The notes under the pieces: generated by a model
Databases searched by the model: none
The model's input: the letters and a program-made list of their open reading frames with translations, nothing else
Told to the model about the DNA's origin: nothing
Shown here: positions 21,671 to 34,670 of the stretch, piece by piece
How the letters are laid out: each line of letters begins with the position of its first letter
How positions within the stretch are numbered: the first letter of the stretch is position 1
Made by a program: the position numbers and the translations under genes
From: Tetracentron sinense
Taxonomy: Eukaryota > Streptophyta > Magnoliopsida > Trochodendrales > Trochodendraceae
DNA length: 64,000 nucleotides
Direction of reading: 5' to 3'
Assembly: GCA_015143295.1 (NCBI GenBank)
Contig: CM026566.1
Coordinates: forward strand, 9,535,072-9,599,071

Positions 21671-22864
21671 CCTCTCATACTTACTGTGAACTTTTGAGCA
21701 TTTTCTTGTGAGTCTTATGAGCTTTTACTTTCTTATTCTTATGAGAAATCTCGGTCATACACGTCATACATGTGCATAGAGTGCTTGTGAGCATCATCGA
21801 GTGCATGTAAGCATCATAGAGATCATGGAAAGCTTTTAAACATTTATTCATATGCATAGAATACTTATGAGCATCATAGTAGAGAGTATTGAAAACATTG
21901 TAATAGATCATGGAATTCACTTATGTAGTTATCATAGCATATACATGGGTTACTTAGCCCATTTTGTCAAATCATAATTATAAACTTACTTTTAGGTAAA
22001 ACCACCCTTTTGATACTTATACTTAACACAAAATTTATCATAAAAGCATGGTGATGATATACATCATTTGTGATCAATAGGTTAAGCAAGGAAATCATCA
22101 TGTATAGTAAAATTCCCAATTTCACTTCATTTCTTCAATAGTATATGCATATAAGGCTATATGCCTTAATTTTCTCAAAAACATACATCAATACCTATTA
22201 TTTCATTTCATTCATGTCAATAGTATATACATACAACCCAAAATCATGCATCTAAGCCTACAAGGTAGCAATGAATCATACAAGATAGTTAGTAGAGTGT
22301 ATGTACACTCTTTGCATCAAAACCCAAGCCTTTAATCTTACTAAGTATAAGGAAGGTTTAAAAATCCAAGTAGGAGAGGGTATTCACACTCTCTTATCAA
22401 AACCCCTCTCTTTTAGCTTTCCTTTATATACATATAAGGCTACAAGCCTTGGTTTCCTCAAATATCATGCAACAAGGCTTACTAACAAGGCTATACGCCT
22501 CAATTTCTACCAAAAACTATGCTTTAATAAGCACTAAGCATGAATGAATCATAAAAAAATGGTTAGTAGATTGTTCTACCTTTCCTAGATCAATCCCTTG
22601 ATCTAATTCACTTGAGAATGCACCGAGGAAGTGAAGATCGCACTTCTAGAAGCTAAACAAGCTTCACTTTAGCTTTGGCAACCACCTTTAGCAAAACCCC
22701 CTTCACAAACCCTAACTTCTCTCTCCTTTCTCTCAAAACCTTCTCTAAGGGTTTTGTATACCCTTACCCACGAAAATAGGTGCTTAAATAGGCTAAGGGG
22801 TTGGTAAAAGACCCCTAAACCTCTCAGAAAGATCTCCCAAGGTCAATTTAGGCACCAAAAAGCA

Positions 22865-23000
22865 TGGAGTGGTCGACCGGAGGTGTGACCGGTCGACCAG
22901 TTGTATTTGGGGGGTTCTGGAATAAACCCCCATACAAAAAAGTGCTGGAGCGGTCGACCCTTGGTCTGACTGGTCGACCCTTAGTGGAGGGGTCGACCGC
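22865..23000 (-). promoter_or_regulatory. GGTCGACC palindrome array in LTR E
   Basis: Five GGTCGACC palindromes (at about 22872, 22892, 22952, 22972 and 22991) with the conserved spacer TTCTGGAATAAACCCCCATA between them. On the element strand they lie just upstream of CCTATTTAAGCACC (about 22782-22795). Confidence 0.6.
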
Positions 23001-23646
23001 TGGTCTCCTGCTCATGCTTCCCTGTTTTGTCTACCTCAGTGTTTCAGACATAACTTTTGACTCGGTGATCTAATTTTGACAATTCAACTTGAGCTGGATT
23101 CTACGTTCAAAGGGGAACAACTTTCATGTTTTGAACAAATCCCAATTCTTAGTTTTAAGGGGTCAAAATGAGCTCACAAGTGGACTGGTCCAAACTGTTC
23201 CAGGAATTCTCAGCAGACCAGTTTCCAGAAATTCCATGTTTGAACTAACTTCGACTCAAAATCTGAAAAAGTGATAAACATAAAACTGAAAGAGGGTTTC
23301 AACATCTTTCTAGTGACTCAATAATTACTCAATTCCAATGAGTGGTGACCAAAATAGAGCTTCCACAAGTTGAGGGTATGTGAAGAAATCCCTCTTCTTT
23401 GATACTTAGAGTATTTGATACTCTAGTTCCTTCATCCCTAAACACCTATAACAATACCACCCACACTTTAAAACACTCACCTACTCAACACTTAGGGTCA
23501 TAGTAAAACCCTCATTTATGAAATGAATTACCAAGGTCACATAGAAGACCTTGGCTCGAACAAGCCTTGTGCAAAAGCACTATTTACACACTATTCACAG
23601 CACTATTCATAGGCTATGAAAGTGAGATCTGGGGTTCTACAAAGTG

Positions 23647-23973
23647 CATGATAATGAAGCAATTAAGAAAATAGCAAAAAAAAAAATTATTAAAAACCTC
23701 GTAGCGATCGATCGCAGGCGTTAGATGATTGATAGCATGAATAACAGAAAGTTGTCTCAAATTTAAATTGAGCTTTTTCCCGAAAAAAATTAAATTATCC
23801 CCTCTTGTGCTTCTTTTTTCCTCTCTCTCTCTCTCTCTCTCTCGTTTGCCTATTTAGCCATTTTCTGATCCATTTTCTTCTCAATCAAGTCTTCTTCTAT
23901 ATTTGGTCCTGAGATAGAGAGGTAAAAGAAAAAAAAGAAAAAAGGGGGAAATGGTAGATTGGGAATCAGTGGT

Positions 23974-24010
<37 letters not shown>

Positions 24011-24512
24011 ATGAATAGATTTCTGATTCCCAAAAACATCGAATTCTTTTAAAATTGAAAAATGAGATTGAAACCCCACAAGGGCCCTTGTTGGAAACCA
24101 AACCAGGCCACCATATTGGAATGCTTTTGCCTAAACAGCATCTCTTGTTTCAAATATTCTAATCCCCACACTCTCTTTCGCTCGGCAACTATTCTAGAAA
24201 CCCTAGAGAGCGGAAATTCGCCATTACTCTTCAAATAGGAACTGGAAATCGTGCCAAACGAAGAAACGTGAGGGTTGTATTTAAAAAAATCAGTTTTAGG
24301 GATGGAAATTTTCTATCCCTAAAAGTAAATTCAAATTCCATCTCTAATTCTCTTCGACTAAAATCAACCCACTAGTGACGGAAATATTCCATTGCTAATT
24401 AGTGACGAAAAATTATTACCGTCTCTAAAACCCATTAGCCACAATCTCATCAGAACGGACAAAATTTTCGTCACTAATACCATTAGCGACGAAAAACGGA
24501 CTTTTAGAGATG
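23647..24512. other. Intergenic segment with CT microsatellites
   Basis: No gene recognised. CT/GA runs lie at about 23819-23843 and 23973-24006. One GCGATCGATCGC palindrome is at about 23703. The last 270 bases (24270-24512) carry repeated GACGGAAAT / GACGAAAAA / TCGTCACTAAT words of the sort found in the subterminal regions of CACTA transposons. Confidence 0.5.
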
Positions 24513-24789
24513 GAAATTTTCACGACCCAAAATACCCCCTAGGAGTTAGGGATACTTTGAATCATGATGTGCCGTATCCGATACCAAACCATTCTGCAAT
24601 AATACCTAAGGCATGACATAATGAAATCATAAAGTAATGCGGAAGCTTATATCAAAGTGCAGAAGCTTAACCCAAAAATTTCTTTTTCTATATATACTCT
24701 GTATTCCAAGGTTGTACATACATAATCAAAAGTAAAGGTGGACATGCCCACCTATCAAAATACAAAAAGAAACCTCACAGTCTCTCCAC

Positions 24790-24921
24790 TCAGCAGTAGT
24801 CTAGATAGGGCCACCTATTTAGATCTCTATCCTCTTGTGACTGCATCGGGATAGGCGGATCCTTTTCTTCTTCGTACTCTTCTTCAACCCATGGTTCCGG
24901 GTTACGAATGTTAAAGGAACC
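24790..24921 (-). pseudogene. LTR micro-ORF of element H 3' LTR, split by LTR G
   Basis: The frame GSFN ... PEPWVEEEY ... IPMQSQ ... RWPYLDYC stop is intact on this side. The first three codons lie beyond the insertion at about 27289-27298, with ATG present. It confirms the 46-residue long form in the H family. Confidence 0.45.
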
Positions 24922-25132
24922 TGTAGCACCCCGGACTTTTTCATCCTTAATGAATAGCACCTTCGTAGCTAATTGGCCGTTTTTGTAGTGTAATTAATAA
25001 ATAAGGGAGAAATCGGAAATTCCGAAATGCTAGAAATGTTCATTTTCGAAAGACGGATCCAACGCAAGTTGAATCGTCGAAATCTGACGAGCGAGTCAAA
25101 AGATATGGTCAAAACAGTCCAGACATACAGAG

Positions 25133-25318
25133 CACCGATCGCTCGGTCCAGTCAGCGATCGATCGGTCTATAACCGATCGATCGGTAGCTATCGCACGGT
25201 CATAAATTTTGTATGGGAAAATTTTCCAGAGAGTGAGTTTTTGATCGGTCGATCGGTCATAAACACCGATCGCTCGGTAGGCAACCGATCGATCGGTCAT
25301 AACCACCGATCGCTCGGT
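25133..25318 (+). promoter_or_regulatory. GATCGATC palindrome array in LTR G
   Basis: Palindromes CCGATCGATCGG at about 25155, 25175, 25245 and 25282, with GAGCGATCGGT half-copies. Near the middle is the spacer TTTGTATGGGAAAATTTTCC. Confidence 0.62.
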
Positions 25319-26304
25319 CTTCGCATTTTTGCAGAAATTTCATTAAGGGCTTTTTCATCTTTTGGGGGTTAAACCCTTTCTTCTTAAGACTTGCCCGAGC
25401 CTTAGGGATCATTTCCAACATTTGAGAGATTTTGAGAGATAGAGAGAGAAGAGAAGGAAGCTCTAACCTAGGGTTTGGTTTTGAGAAGGAAATCAAGGGG
25501 GGTTTAAGAACCCTAGCTCACCCCAACTCGAGTTGCTTCAAGTTCAAGGCTCAAGCTCGTGTGGGGACTCATTCTCCAAGCTAGGGCAGCGATCCTACGG
25601 CGTTTTGAAAGGGGTTTCTTCCCCAACTCAAGTCCCCTTCAAGCAAAGGCTTCCTCCTTCCAAATAGAGCTTTTGTTTCAAGGTTTCTTCAAGATCAAGC
25701 CTTGATCTAAGGTTAGTACACCCTACTAACTTACCCTAGCAATAAATCTAGGCTTTCCTTATGAAATATGATTCTTGTTAGTATGTTTTATTCCTTGCAA
25801 AATGTGTCATCTATAATAAATATAAACAAGATAAAGAAAGGGTAGGGATGCTTGGATGGAGGTTGGATACGGCAATTGGATGCCAAATGTGTGATGTATG
25901 ATGTGTGGGTTGTGGATTGGAAAATGGAGGATGGGCATTGTACAAATAACAAACTTACCATTGTGTGATTGAATGAAAAATATGCATTAAAAAGAAGAAG
26001 ATAAACTACTAAGGAATAATGTATGAAAGTGTTTGACAAAATACCTAAACTATGAATAAATGATCTCAATGAAGAGTATAGAAATGGGTTTTATGCATGC
26101 GTTCCTATAAATGATAAATTGATCAAATGTTATGCAAACTACTTAAGTTACCTATGTTCATATCATGAATTGAATTATAATGTCATATCTTGGTTATTCC
26201 CACTATCATCATTGCCACTATGGACACGTACACAAGCACGCATGATAGCATGAACCGTGATTTCAAGAGCATGTGCATATAATAAACAACAAGAAAATAT
26301 TACA

Positions 26305-26572
26305 TGTCAAGGAGGTTGGTAGCCCAGGGAGGATTCGGGTACTAACCTCTGGCTCACAAGATAACCCCTAAAACACCTATTGTCAAGGAGGTTGGTAGCC
26401 CAGAGACATTCGGGTGCTAGCCTCTGGCTCACAAGTGCATTGCATAACAAGGAGGTTGGTAGCCCAGGGACATTCGGGTACTAACCTCTGGCTCACAAGA
26501 AAACCATGCATTTCATAACAAGGAGGTTGGTAGCCCAGGGACATTTGGGTGCTAGCCTCTGGCTCACAAGTT
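26305..26572 (+). repeat. Four-copy minisatellite in LTR G
   Basis: Same GAGGTTGGTAGCCCAGGGA ... CTCTGGCTCACAAG unit as LTR C, with fewer copies. Confidence 0.9.
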
Positions 26573-26857
26573 ACAAGATGGAAGTTTACAAGATGATGAT
26601 CATGCATTCATGCATGCACGCATACATGATTTCTACGAGGCATACCGGGACATGACAGGGGTTTCCAAGCATGAGTTTTATCGGCGTTTTCGCATTCATG
26701 TACGCACGTCAGGATGCTTGTATTGTGTCATGCCCTATACTGTTTCTTTGTGATGTTCTATTACTGCTTGTATGATATTACTATTGTGTGTTTTATTATT
26801 GTTATGGTCTGCTAGTAGCTTTTACTCGCTGAGTATTCCATGCTCAGCCGTACTTTC

Positions 26858-26998
26858 ATGTCGGTAGGTACTGAGGGAGCCCTCGACCCGGAGCCTTGGG
26901 TCGAGGAAGAGTATATAGAGGAGAGAGAGCCGACTATTCCATTACAGTCTCAGGCGGACCGAGACCTCAATGCGTGGCCATACCTCGACTACTGTTGA
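26858..26998 (+). CDS. LTR micro-ORF, 46 aa (LTR G)
   Basis: MSVG start, PEPWVEEEY at 11-19, WPYLDYC end. It differs from the LTR C copy by very few residues. Confidence 0.5.
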   Translation: MSVGTEGALDPEPWVEEEYIEEREPTIPLQSQADRDLNAWPYLDYC

Positions 26999-29132
26999 GG
27001 GGAGAGTATGAGAGGGTCTTTGTGTATTTTGATATTTTGATAGGTGGGCCTGTCCACCTTAGACTTAGACATGTCTTGTATTTATGTTAACTTGGAATAC
27101 TATTTTGGATCATCCGAAGAAATGAAAATTTGTTTACGCTTCCGCATATATGATAGCTTCCGCGCTCTGATTATCGTTATTAGTACTGTATTTTATCTTG
27201 TGCATTACAGGATGGTTTGATAGGTACGCAGTGTGATACCTAAAATATCCCTAAACTCCTAGGGGGTATTTCGGGGCGTTACAGAACCTACCAACATAAA
27301 ATGTACGGCTAAGCATGGAAAACTCAGCGAGCCAAAACTACTAGCTAACAGTGATATCATAATTGTAATATTAAATACAGGTGCAAGAGGAAATACAAAT
27401 CATAAGTTCATCCTTAAAAACTCCGTCATGGAAAATATTTCATTAAACTTGTTCTTTTCAAGGAAAACAAACCGTCTTATGCATGCTTATGAATTCTTAT
27501 GAATGCTTCTGAGTCTTGTGTTTTCTTATGAGTTCTTATGAGCTTTCGAGTTCTTATAACGTTTCTTGTGTGCATACGAGTTCTTATGAGTTCTTCACTA
27601 GTGGTGCCCTTCGTACCACCCACTAAACACCCACCTAAAGTAGCTTGGGAATATCAGATGGTTAGTGGCGCTCCTCGGGCCATCCCACTAGCTTACGAGT
27701 TCTTACGAGTTTATTCTTGTGAGCTTATGATCCTTGGAGATATATGCAAGATCTTAGACTTAGGAAATTCTTATGAGTTCTTGAAGTGACCGATCTTAGA
27801 AATACCAACCCAAAGTTTGGCTTTGTCAAATGCTTATGCAAAAACTCGATCATGCAAAACTTATCGTGCGTGGAGTGCATGTGAGCATTCTCATGTCCAT
27901 ATGGAAAGCCTTAACAATTCACATAAATTCATACAAGACATGTTCGTATTATAGTATACTTTAATAATTCTAGAAACATAGCATATTTCCCATTCATTTG
28001 ATCATATCATCAAAACCATGGCTTTTAAGTCTAATTCATCACATCATACTTAAAATCATGGTTTATTTAGAGATAATAACCTTTACTTAAAGACATAGTC
28101 ATATTAATCATCTTTTCCGATCTTGGTATGATAACAAGGCTAGATAGTAGGTTTACTTAATTGCGAGGCTCAAATCTTGGCTTGGAAGGACGATTGAACA
28201 CAAGCTTGAGCTTGAAAATGGATATCCACACTCAATGATGAAGATCCAAGCTAGTGGAAGCTTGGATCTGACCTCCACTTGATAACCCAAACTCCCCTTG
28301 AGAAAAACCCTAACTTCTCCCCTTCTTCCTCTCTAAAATCTCTCCAATTTTGTCTTAGAGGGTTTATGAACCCCTAACCCACGAAATTTGGGTATATAAG
28401 GGCAATGGGGTGGTCAACGACCAACATACCCTTAATGAATTGGCTTAAAAATGACCAAAAATGGCCAAAATTGCGAGGTTTGGTCAATCGATTCAAAATA
28501 GGCTCTCTGGAATAATTTACCATACAATTTTTGGTCGGTTTGGTTAACCGGTAGTGAGGTTCGGTCGACCAGATAGGAGGGTCGGTCGACCGGATTTGTG
28601 TTCACTATCAACTGGTTGCTGACCCACTTTGGTATTTTAGCCATAACGTTTGAATCGCTACTCGGATTTTAACGATTTAACTTGCGTTGGCTTCATTATT
28701 AAAAGGGGAAAAATTTTGTATCTAATGTCCAAATCCTAATTTTTGAGTTTTTAATTACCTTAATGGGCTCTAAATCCAACTGGTCTGGAAATGGGTTTCA
28801 GCAACTTGTATTTTTAGCAGATCCGACTTTGGAAATTGGACTTTTGACTCATCCCCAACTCAAAATCAGGAAAAGGGATCAACATGAACCTCAAATATGG
28901 TTCTAATAACTTTCGAAAAATTCAAGAATCGCTCTTTTCTGATCAGCGGTGAGAGAATTAGAGCTTTTCAAAGTTGAGGGTATGCAAAGGCATAACCCTT
29001 ATTGATACTTAAGAGTATTCTATACTCTTATATTCTTCATTCCAAACACCCATATACCAAAAATATATTCTTAAGGCTTTTAATACATGATATCATTCAT
29101 CATACTAGGCCATCAAGATTCGGGGTTTTACA

Positions 29133-29146
29133 TCCTCCCCCTTACA
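29133..29146 (-). other. Polypurine tract of element H
   Basis: The minus strand reads GTAAGGGGGAGGA before TGTAAAACCCCG. The upstream motif CGAGGACGAAATTTC is again present. Confidence 0.88.
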
Positions 29147-29214
29147 GAAATTTCGTCCTCGAAATTTGAACGATACATAGGAATGATAAAGAACAAAATT
29201 TACATAAACATCGA

Positions 29215-32200
29215 TTATACAAATAAATGGGGATACTTTTCCCTCACTTATGCTTCGTGTTCCCATGCAGATTCTTCCCTAGAGTGATGTTGCCACCGAA
29301 TGAGAACCAAGGGAATAACCTTATTGCGCAAAACTTGATCTCTACGTTCCAAAATCTGAACCGGCTCTTCCACTAATGTGAGATCCTCCTGGATTTCCAA
29401 CGGATTAAGATCAATGACATGAGATGGATTTGGGATGTACTTTTGGAGCATGGCCACATGGAAGACGTTGTGAACCGCCGCCATGTGAGTGGGTAGAGCA
29501 ACCTAATATACAACTTCACCAACTCGGGTGACAATCTCAAGCGGACCCACATACCTCGGGCTGAGCTTTCCTCTTTTTCCAAACCTCATAACACCCTTTG
29601 TCGGTGAAACCTTCACAAATACCATATCGCCAGCACAAAACTCAAGATCTCGTCTATGGGTGTCAGCATAGCTCTTCTGCCTGTCCTGAGCCGTCTTCAA
29701 TCTTTCTCTAATGATCTTGATCTTATCCACGGTCTGCTCGACCAACTTCGGGCCCAATATATTTCTCTCTCCAACTTCATCCTAATATAGGGGAGATCTA
29801 CAATTTCGACCGTACAAGGCTTCGAAAGGTGTCATTTGGATGCTCACTTGATAGCTGTTATTGCAAGCAAACTCAACCAATGGTAAATGATCCTCCCACT
29901 GCCCTTGAAGTCCAACATGCAAGCTCAGAGTATGTCCTCTATAATCTAGTTCACCCTCTCAGTCTGCCTATATGTTTGAGGATGAAAGGCGGTGCTAAAG
30001 TCCAAACGGGAACCCATAGCGCTTTGAAAGCTCTTCTAGAACCTAGAAGTGAATCTCGGATCCCTATCTGAAACAATGCTGACTGGAACCCTGTGCAATC
30101 GAACCACTTCTTTGATGTACAATGCAACCAACTGGTTCGCATTGAACGTAGTCCGATAAGGCAAGAATTGGGCAGACTTTGTCAAACGATCAACCATTAA
30201 CCAAATTGCATCGGAGTTCTTCACCGTCCTTGGCAATCTAACTATAAAATCTATGGAGATGTTCTCCCATTTCCACTCAGAATAGGAAGGGATTGCAAAA
30301 GCCCTGCTGGCCTCATATGTTCAGCTTTCACCTGTGGGCATATCAAGCATCTTGACACATACTCGGCAACTTCGCTCTTCATGTTCCGCCACCAATAGTG
30401 CTTCTTTAGATTCTGGTGCATCTTAGTACCACCAGGATGAACAGTGTCTTTGGACCGGTGAGCTTCATCTAGGATTTTTCTCTTCAACTCCACATCCGTA
30501 GGAACACACAACCTTCCTTTAAATGTTATCGCTTTGTTACCGTTCAAAGAGAACTCATCACTGCCCTTGCTAACGGCCTTATCTTTGTAAGCAAGTAGCT
30601 CCGCATCCGAATCCTGCAACTCTCGGATCCAAGCTAGGATATAAGGCCTGACTGTGAGATTAGCCATGACTGGCCCAAATGTAGGAATACTGAAGCTAGT
30701 ATCGAGATTTTCCATGACCTCCAACATCTTCCATTCATGAATCATCATGTGGGCTACAAGTCTATTAGGTTTTCTGCTCGAGGCATCTGCCACCACATTA
30801 GCCTTACCCGGATGGTACTAGATAGAACATTCGTAGTCCTTTAAGAATTCCATCCATCGGCACTGTCGTATATTCAATTCCTTTTGAAAAAATAGATATT
30901 TTAAGCTTTTGTGATCCGTGAAAACATCAAATTCTTCCCTATAAAGGTAATGCTGCCAAATCTTTCATTCGAATACCACCGCGGCCAACTCCAAGTCATG
31001 AGTAGGATAGTTCTTTTCATGGTCCTTCAACTGTCGGGAAGCATAGGCGATGACATTCCCGCGCTGCATAAGAACACATCCTAGCCCAACAGTCGAGGCA
31101 TCACTGTAGACCACGACACCTCCACTCCCAGATGGCACTATGAGAACGGGGGCCATAGTAAGCCTCTTCTTCACCTCCATGAAACTCACTTCACATTTGT
31201 CACTCCAAGCGAACTTGGCATTTTTCTGCATCAAATACATGAGTGGTGCTGCTAAGCTGGAGAATCCCTCTACGAATCTCCTGTAGTATCCACCCAAACC
31301 GATGAAGTTGCGTATCTCGGTAACACTCCTAGGTCTCTCCCATTTCATCACTGCTTCTATCTTTGCTGGGTCCACTGAAATACCCTCGCCAGATACCATC
31401 TGGCCAAGGAACGCCACTTTCTCCAACTAAAATTCGCACTTACTCAACTTGGCATACAGTCTATGCTCTTGAAGAGTCGCAAGTGTAAGGCGAAAGTCTC
31501 GATCATGATCCTCCCGTATCGGGGAATACACTAAGATATCATCAACAAAGATGATAACACATCTGTCGAGACAAGGCTTGAACACCCGGTTCATCAAATC
31601 CGTAAATGCTGCCAGTGCATTCGTTAGACCAAAAGGCATGACCAAGAACTCGTAATGTTTGTACCGATTCCTAAAGGTAGTCTTTGGAACATCTTTGGCC
31701 TTGATCTTCAACTGATAATAACTTGATCGTAGATCAATCTTGGAGAAGAACCTTGCTCCCTTCAGTTGATCAAACAAATCGTCTATCCGTGGTAATGGAT
31801 AACGATTTTTTATGGTAAACTTGTTCAATTGTCTATAGTCGATGCACATCATCATTGACCCATTCTTCTTCTTCACGAAGAGTACCGGTGCTCCCCACGG
31901 TGAGACACTTGGTCAGATGAAACCAAGTTGTTGCAACTCTTCAATTTGCTTCTTCAATTCTTTAAGTTCAATTGGGGCCATTCTGTATGGAGCCTTAGAA
32001 ATCGGAGCCATTCCTAGAGCAAGCTCTATTGCAAACTCTATCTCCCTATCTGGAGACAACCCCAGTAAGTCCTCAGAAAATACATCCAAATACTCACTCA
32101 CAATTGGGATGGCTGAGGAGTCTCGTGCCTCTGGATTTGCAAGACTTAGAGCCACTAGACAGGCTATATCTCTCCTTCGAAGTCCATAAAAGTGGAATGG

Positions 32201-32544
32201 CTTGACACCCTCTGGCTTAAACTTCGCCATCTTCTCAAAACAAGCCACATGCATGTGGTGTGCAGCTAGCCAATCCATTCCAAGAATAACATCGAAGTCC
32301 AAGTCTTGGAACTCTAGGATGATTAGATTGATCAGCAATTCATACTGCCCGACTTGAACTATACAGTTTCGGCATCCTCAGTTTGTATAAACCGACTTGC
32401 CAAGCGGACTCAAAATGGTTAACTTATGACGTAGGCGACTCGGCTCAAACGTGAAACCTTTGGCGAAGCTAGGTGACACAAAGGAATGTGTCGATCCCGT
32501 GTCGATCAACACACGAGCTAAACACTCGTTCACTAGCAAAAAGC
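29215..32544 (-). pseudogene. pol of element H (PR-RT-RNase H-IN-chromodomain), decayed
   Basis: After the intron the minus strand reads [16 protein letters not shown], then [11 protein letters not shown] with SKIDLRS and FVDDILVY (both catalytic Asp present), RNase H (YSDAS, TDHKS), HHCC finger (AHRSKDTVHPG ... CLICPQVK), integrase VSDRDPRF and QTER, and the chromodomain-like end [12 protein letters not shown] ... SREESAWEHEA. Stops include lost Trp codons (TGG to TAG after KCEF, before LEKVAF) and one in the YTN region. Frameshifts lie near 30270 (after LLQSLP) and near 29900. The end is at about 29215. Confidence 0.92.
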
Positions 32545-32684
32545 CTGTGCATTATAATTAACTATATCAATAGATTTCAAGCAAAACATACATCAAGTAT
32601 AGGTGGAATAATATACACGTAAACAGACATATAAAATATAATACCCATTAATTCATACTTCAATAATTTAGAAATTTAGCGTAC
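32545..32684 (-). other. Putative GT-AG intron between gag and pol (element H), 140 nt
   Basis: Donor CAAG/GTACGC and acceptor ATAATGCACAG/GC; joining gives [20 protein letters not shown] in frame. The branch-like region GAAATCTATTGATAT matches that of element A (one base differs), although the two introns are otherwise diverged. Confidence 0.72.
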
Positions 32685-33945
32685 CTTGCACAACATCGTC
32701 TGATGCTTATGCGTCTCTCTCAGTCAAGGCAAAGACCCGACCCTGGTTCGCCTTACGAGGCTACTATATGATTTGAGTGGGCCACGCGTGTCTAAATATA
32801 GAAGCCTATGAAGACCCTTGCGGAGCATTCTGCCGAACTAGGGGCCTGCCTCCCTGAGGTTGAACCCTTGACTGTCGGCGTAGGCAATCTCTCATCATGT
32901 GGCCTTGCTCGCCACAATGGAAGCATCCTCCCAATGATCTCTAACACTCTCTAGTCGGGTGTCTTCGACCACAATAGTCACACTCCTCAAAAGATGAAGA
33001 GGATGCAGGCAGCACATGTCTAGTGCCCTGAGAAAAAGCAGGGTGAGGTGCATGTGAAGTAGTAGGACGAGGTGCTGTCGGTGCAAGAGAAGGCCTCTGT
33101 GTCAATGTAGGCCTAGGAGCTGGGTACGGGGACATCCTAGCTCTCTTCTCCAGTAGTGCTGAGCCACTAGAATGACCCTTCTGCATAACTCTCCCATATC
33201 CGCTCTCTCTTCTCTTAAGAAACTCCTCTAAGTTCCTCTCGGCGATCCTTGCCTTTCCCACAATCTCCCTCCAAGATTCCACCTGGAGTATAGAAACTCG
33301 GTCCTTGATGAAGGGTTTCAACCCATTCTCAAATTTCCGGACTCGCATCTCCTTCGTCGTGATCAAGTGTGGTGCGAATCGGGATAAGTCAACAAACTTG
33401 GCCTCATACTCGGCCACACTCATGTCTCCTTGTACTAAGGTCATGAACTCCATCTTTTTTTGTTGTCTGACGATCTTGGGAAAGTATTGCCCATAGAAGG
33501 CATCAAGGAATTCACCCTAAGTCCATGGCTCTCCCGCCCTAGCAGTGTCTTTCTGCCTCAACGTCGCTCTCCACCAATGATCAGCCTCTCCTTCCATCAT
33601 GAAGGTAGCCCAATCTACTCTTTACTCATCTGTGCAGCGAAGAGCACGAAAGATCTTCTCCAGTTGCATGATCCATGCCTTTGCCACCATGGGATCTGTA
33701 GTTCCATAGAAGGTAGGTGGATGAAGCCTTCGGAATGCCTCGAGTCCCGAAGTGTGGTGAGGCGGATGTGGATGCACCAATGCAGTAGTAGCAGCAGGCT
33801 GTCGGGCTGCTAGTAAGGTTATGGTCTCAACCATAGTATTTAGCAACTGAGATATGTCAGGTTGATCATCACCCGAGGAAGGGTCTCCTCCATTACCATT
33901 GCCCCAAGTTTGGTAACCGTGACCCCATCCACTGCCACGTCTCAT
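32685..33945 (-). pseudogene. gag of element H, decayed
   Basis: Starts MRRGSGWGHGYQTWGN at 33945; core motifs LEKIFRALRC, WWRATLRQKD, MSVAEYEAKFVDLSRF; zinc knuckles CDYCGRRHPTREC and CFHCGEQGHMMRDC. Several stops in one frame: after ALRCTDE, at the Trp of PWTWGEF, after PTREC, and more near the C-terminus. Ends DDVVQG at the intron donor. Confidence 0.9.
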
Positions 33946-34240
33946 GATAAATCCTGAGAACAGTAGATGAACATGATTCTAACTTGGAAACCAATTTCAT
34001 TTCAATCAAAACTTCAAACTCATTCTACATTCATATGATACATAATAGTAATACATTGCAATAGATAAACATACAATGTGTGGTTCTAGCATAGGGTACT
34101 AAGTTCGGTTGTAACCCAACTGGCTATGGACTAAGACTAAGTGATTAGTCTATACTTGGAATACAACTCATTCCTTATTCTAATGCCTGATTTAAATCAT
34201 CATATTGGATTCTAAGTTACCCTAGGAGTTCTAATGCCTA

Positions 34241-34257
34241 AGCTCTGATACCACCTC
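34241..34257 (-). other. Primer binding site of element H
   Basis: The minus strand reads GAGGTGGTATCAGAGCT after the LTR end GGGTCGCGACA. Confidence 0.88.
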
Positions 34258-34529
34258 TGTCGCGACCCAAAATAGCCCCTAGGAGTTAGGGATACTTTGA
34301 CTCGTGATGTGCCGTATCCCATACCAAACCATCCTGCAATAATACCCAAGGCATAACATAATGAAATCATAAAGTAATGCGGAAGCTTATATCAAAGTGC
34401 GGAAGCGTAACTCAAAAATTTCTTTTTCTTTATAAACTCTGTATTCCAAGTTTGTACATTCATAATCAAAAGTAAAGGTGGACATGCCCACCTATCAAAC
34501 CACAAAAAGAAACCTCATAGTTTCTTCAC

Positions 34530-34670
34530 TCAGCAGTAGTCTAGATAGGGCCACCTATCTAGATCTCTATCCTCCTATGACTGCATCGGGATAGGCAGAT
34601 CCCTTTCTTCTTCGTACTCTTCTTCAACCCATGGTTCCGGGTAGCAAAAGTTAAAGGAACCTACCGACAT
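34530..34670 (-). pseudogene. LTR micro-ORF of element H 5' LTR with one stop
   Basis: MSVG start, PEPWVEEEY at 11-19, RWPYLDYC end. A TAG replaces the Gln codon after MQS that is CAA in the 3' LTR copy. Confidence 0.45.

Larger units (their letters stand above)
20730..23641 (-). mobile_element. Solo gypsy LTR E with AAGTG target duplication (2912 bp)
   Basis: Runs on the minus strand from TGTAGAACCCCAG (23641) to GGGTCGCAACA (20730), flanked by AAGTG at 20725-20729 and 23642-23646. The promoter slot carries GGTCGACC palindromes (22865-23000) instead of GATCGATC. A minisatellite with CTAGTGCCCGTACCTGGTCA lies at 21437-21670. A decayed micro-ORF lies at 20989-21093. A GT...AG pair is at 21092 and 20798. 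Near its start are CACTATTCAC motifs (23588-23608) like those amplified in S1. Confidence 0.95.
24922..27283 (+). mobile_element. Solo gypsy LTR G with GAACC target duplication (2362 bp)
   Basis: Starts TGTAGCACCCCGG and ends CGGGGCGTTACA, flanked by GAACC at 24917-24921 and 27284-27288. The empty site is visible in the 5' LTR of H at 34656-34660. Same subfamily as LTR C, with a CCGATCGATCGG array (25133-25318), four-copy minisatellite (26305-26572), intact micro-ORF and GT...AG pair (26868, 27210). Confidence 0.96.
24518..29132 (-). repeat. 3' LTR of element H (interrupted by LTR G)
   Basis: Starts TGTAAAACCCCGAATC at 29132 and ends at 24518. Net of LTR G and one duplication it is about 2.25 kb. 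It carries GGTCGACC palindromes (28555-28605), TATATAAG on the plus strand at 28393-28400 (TATA-like on the element strand), a minisatellite around 27590-27700 and the micro-ORF (from 24790), which is split by LTR G. Confidence 0.9.
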
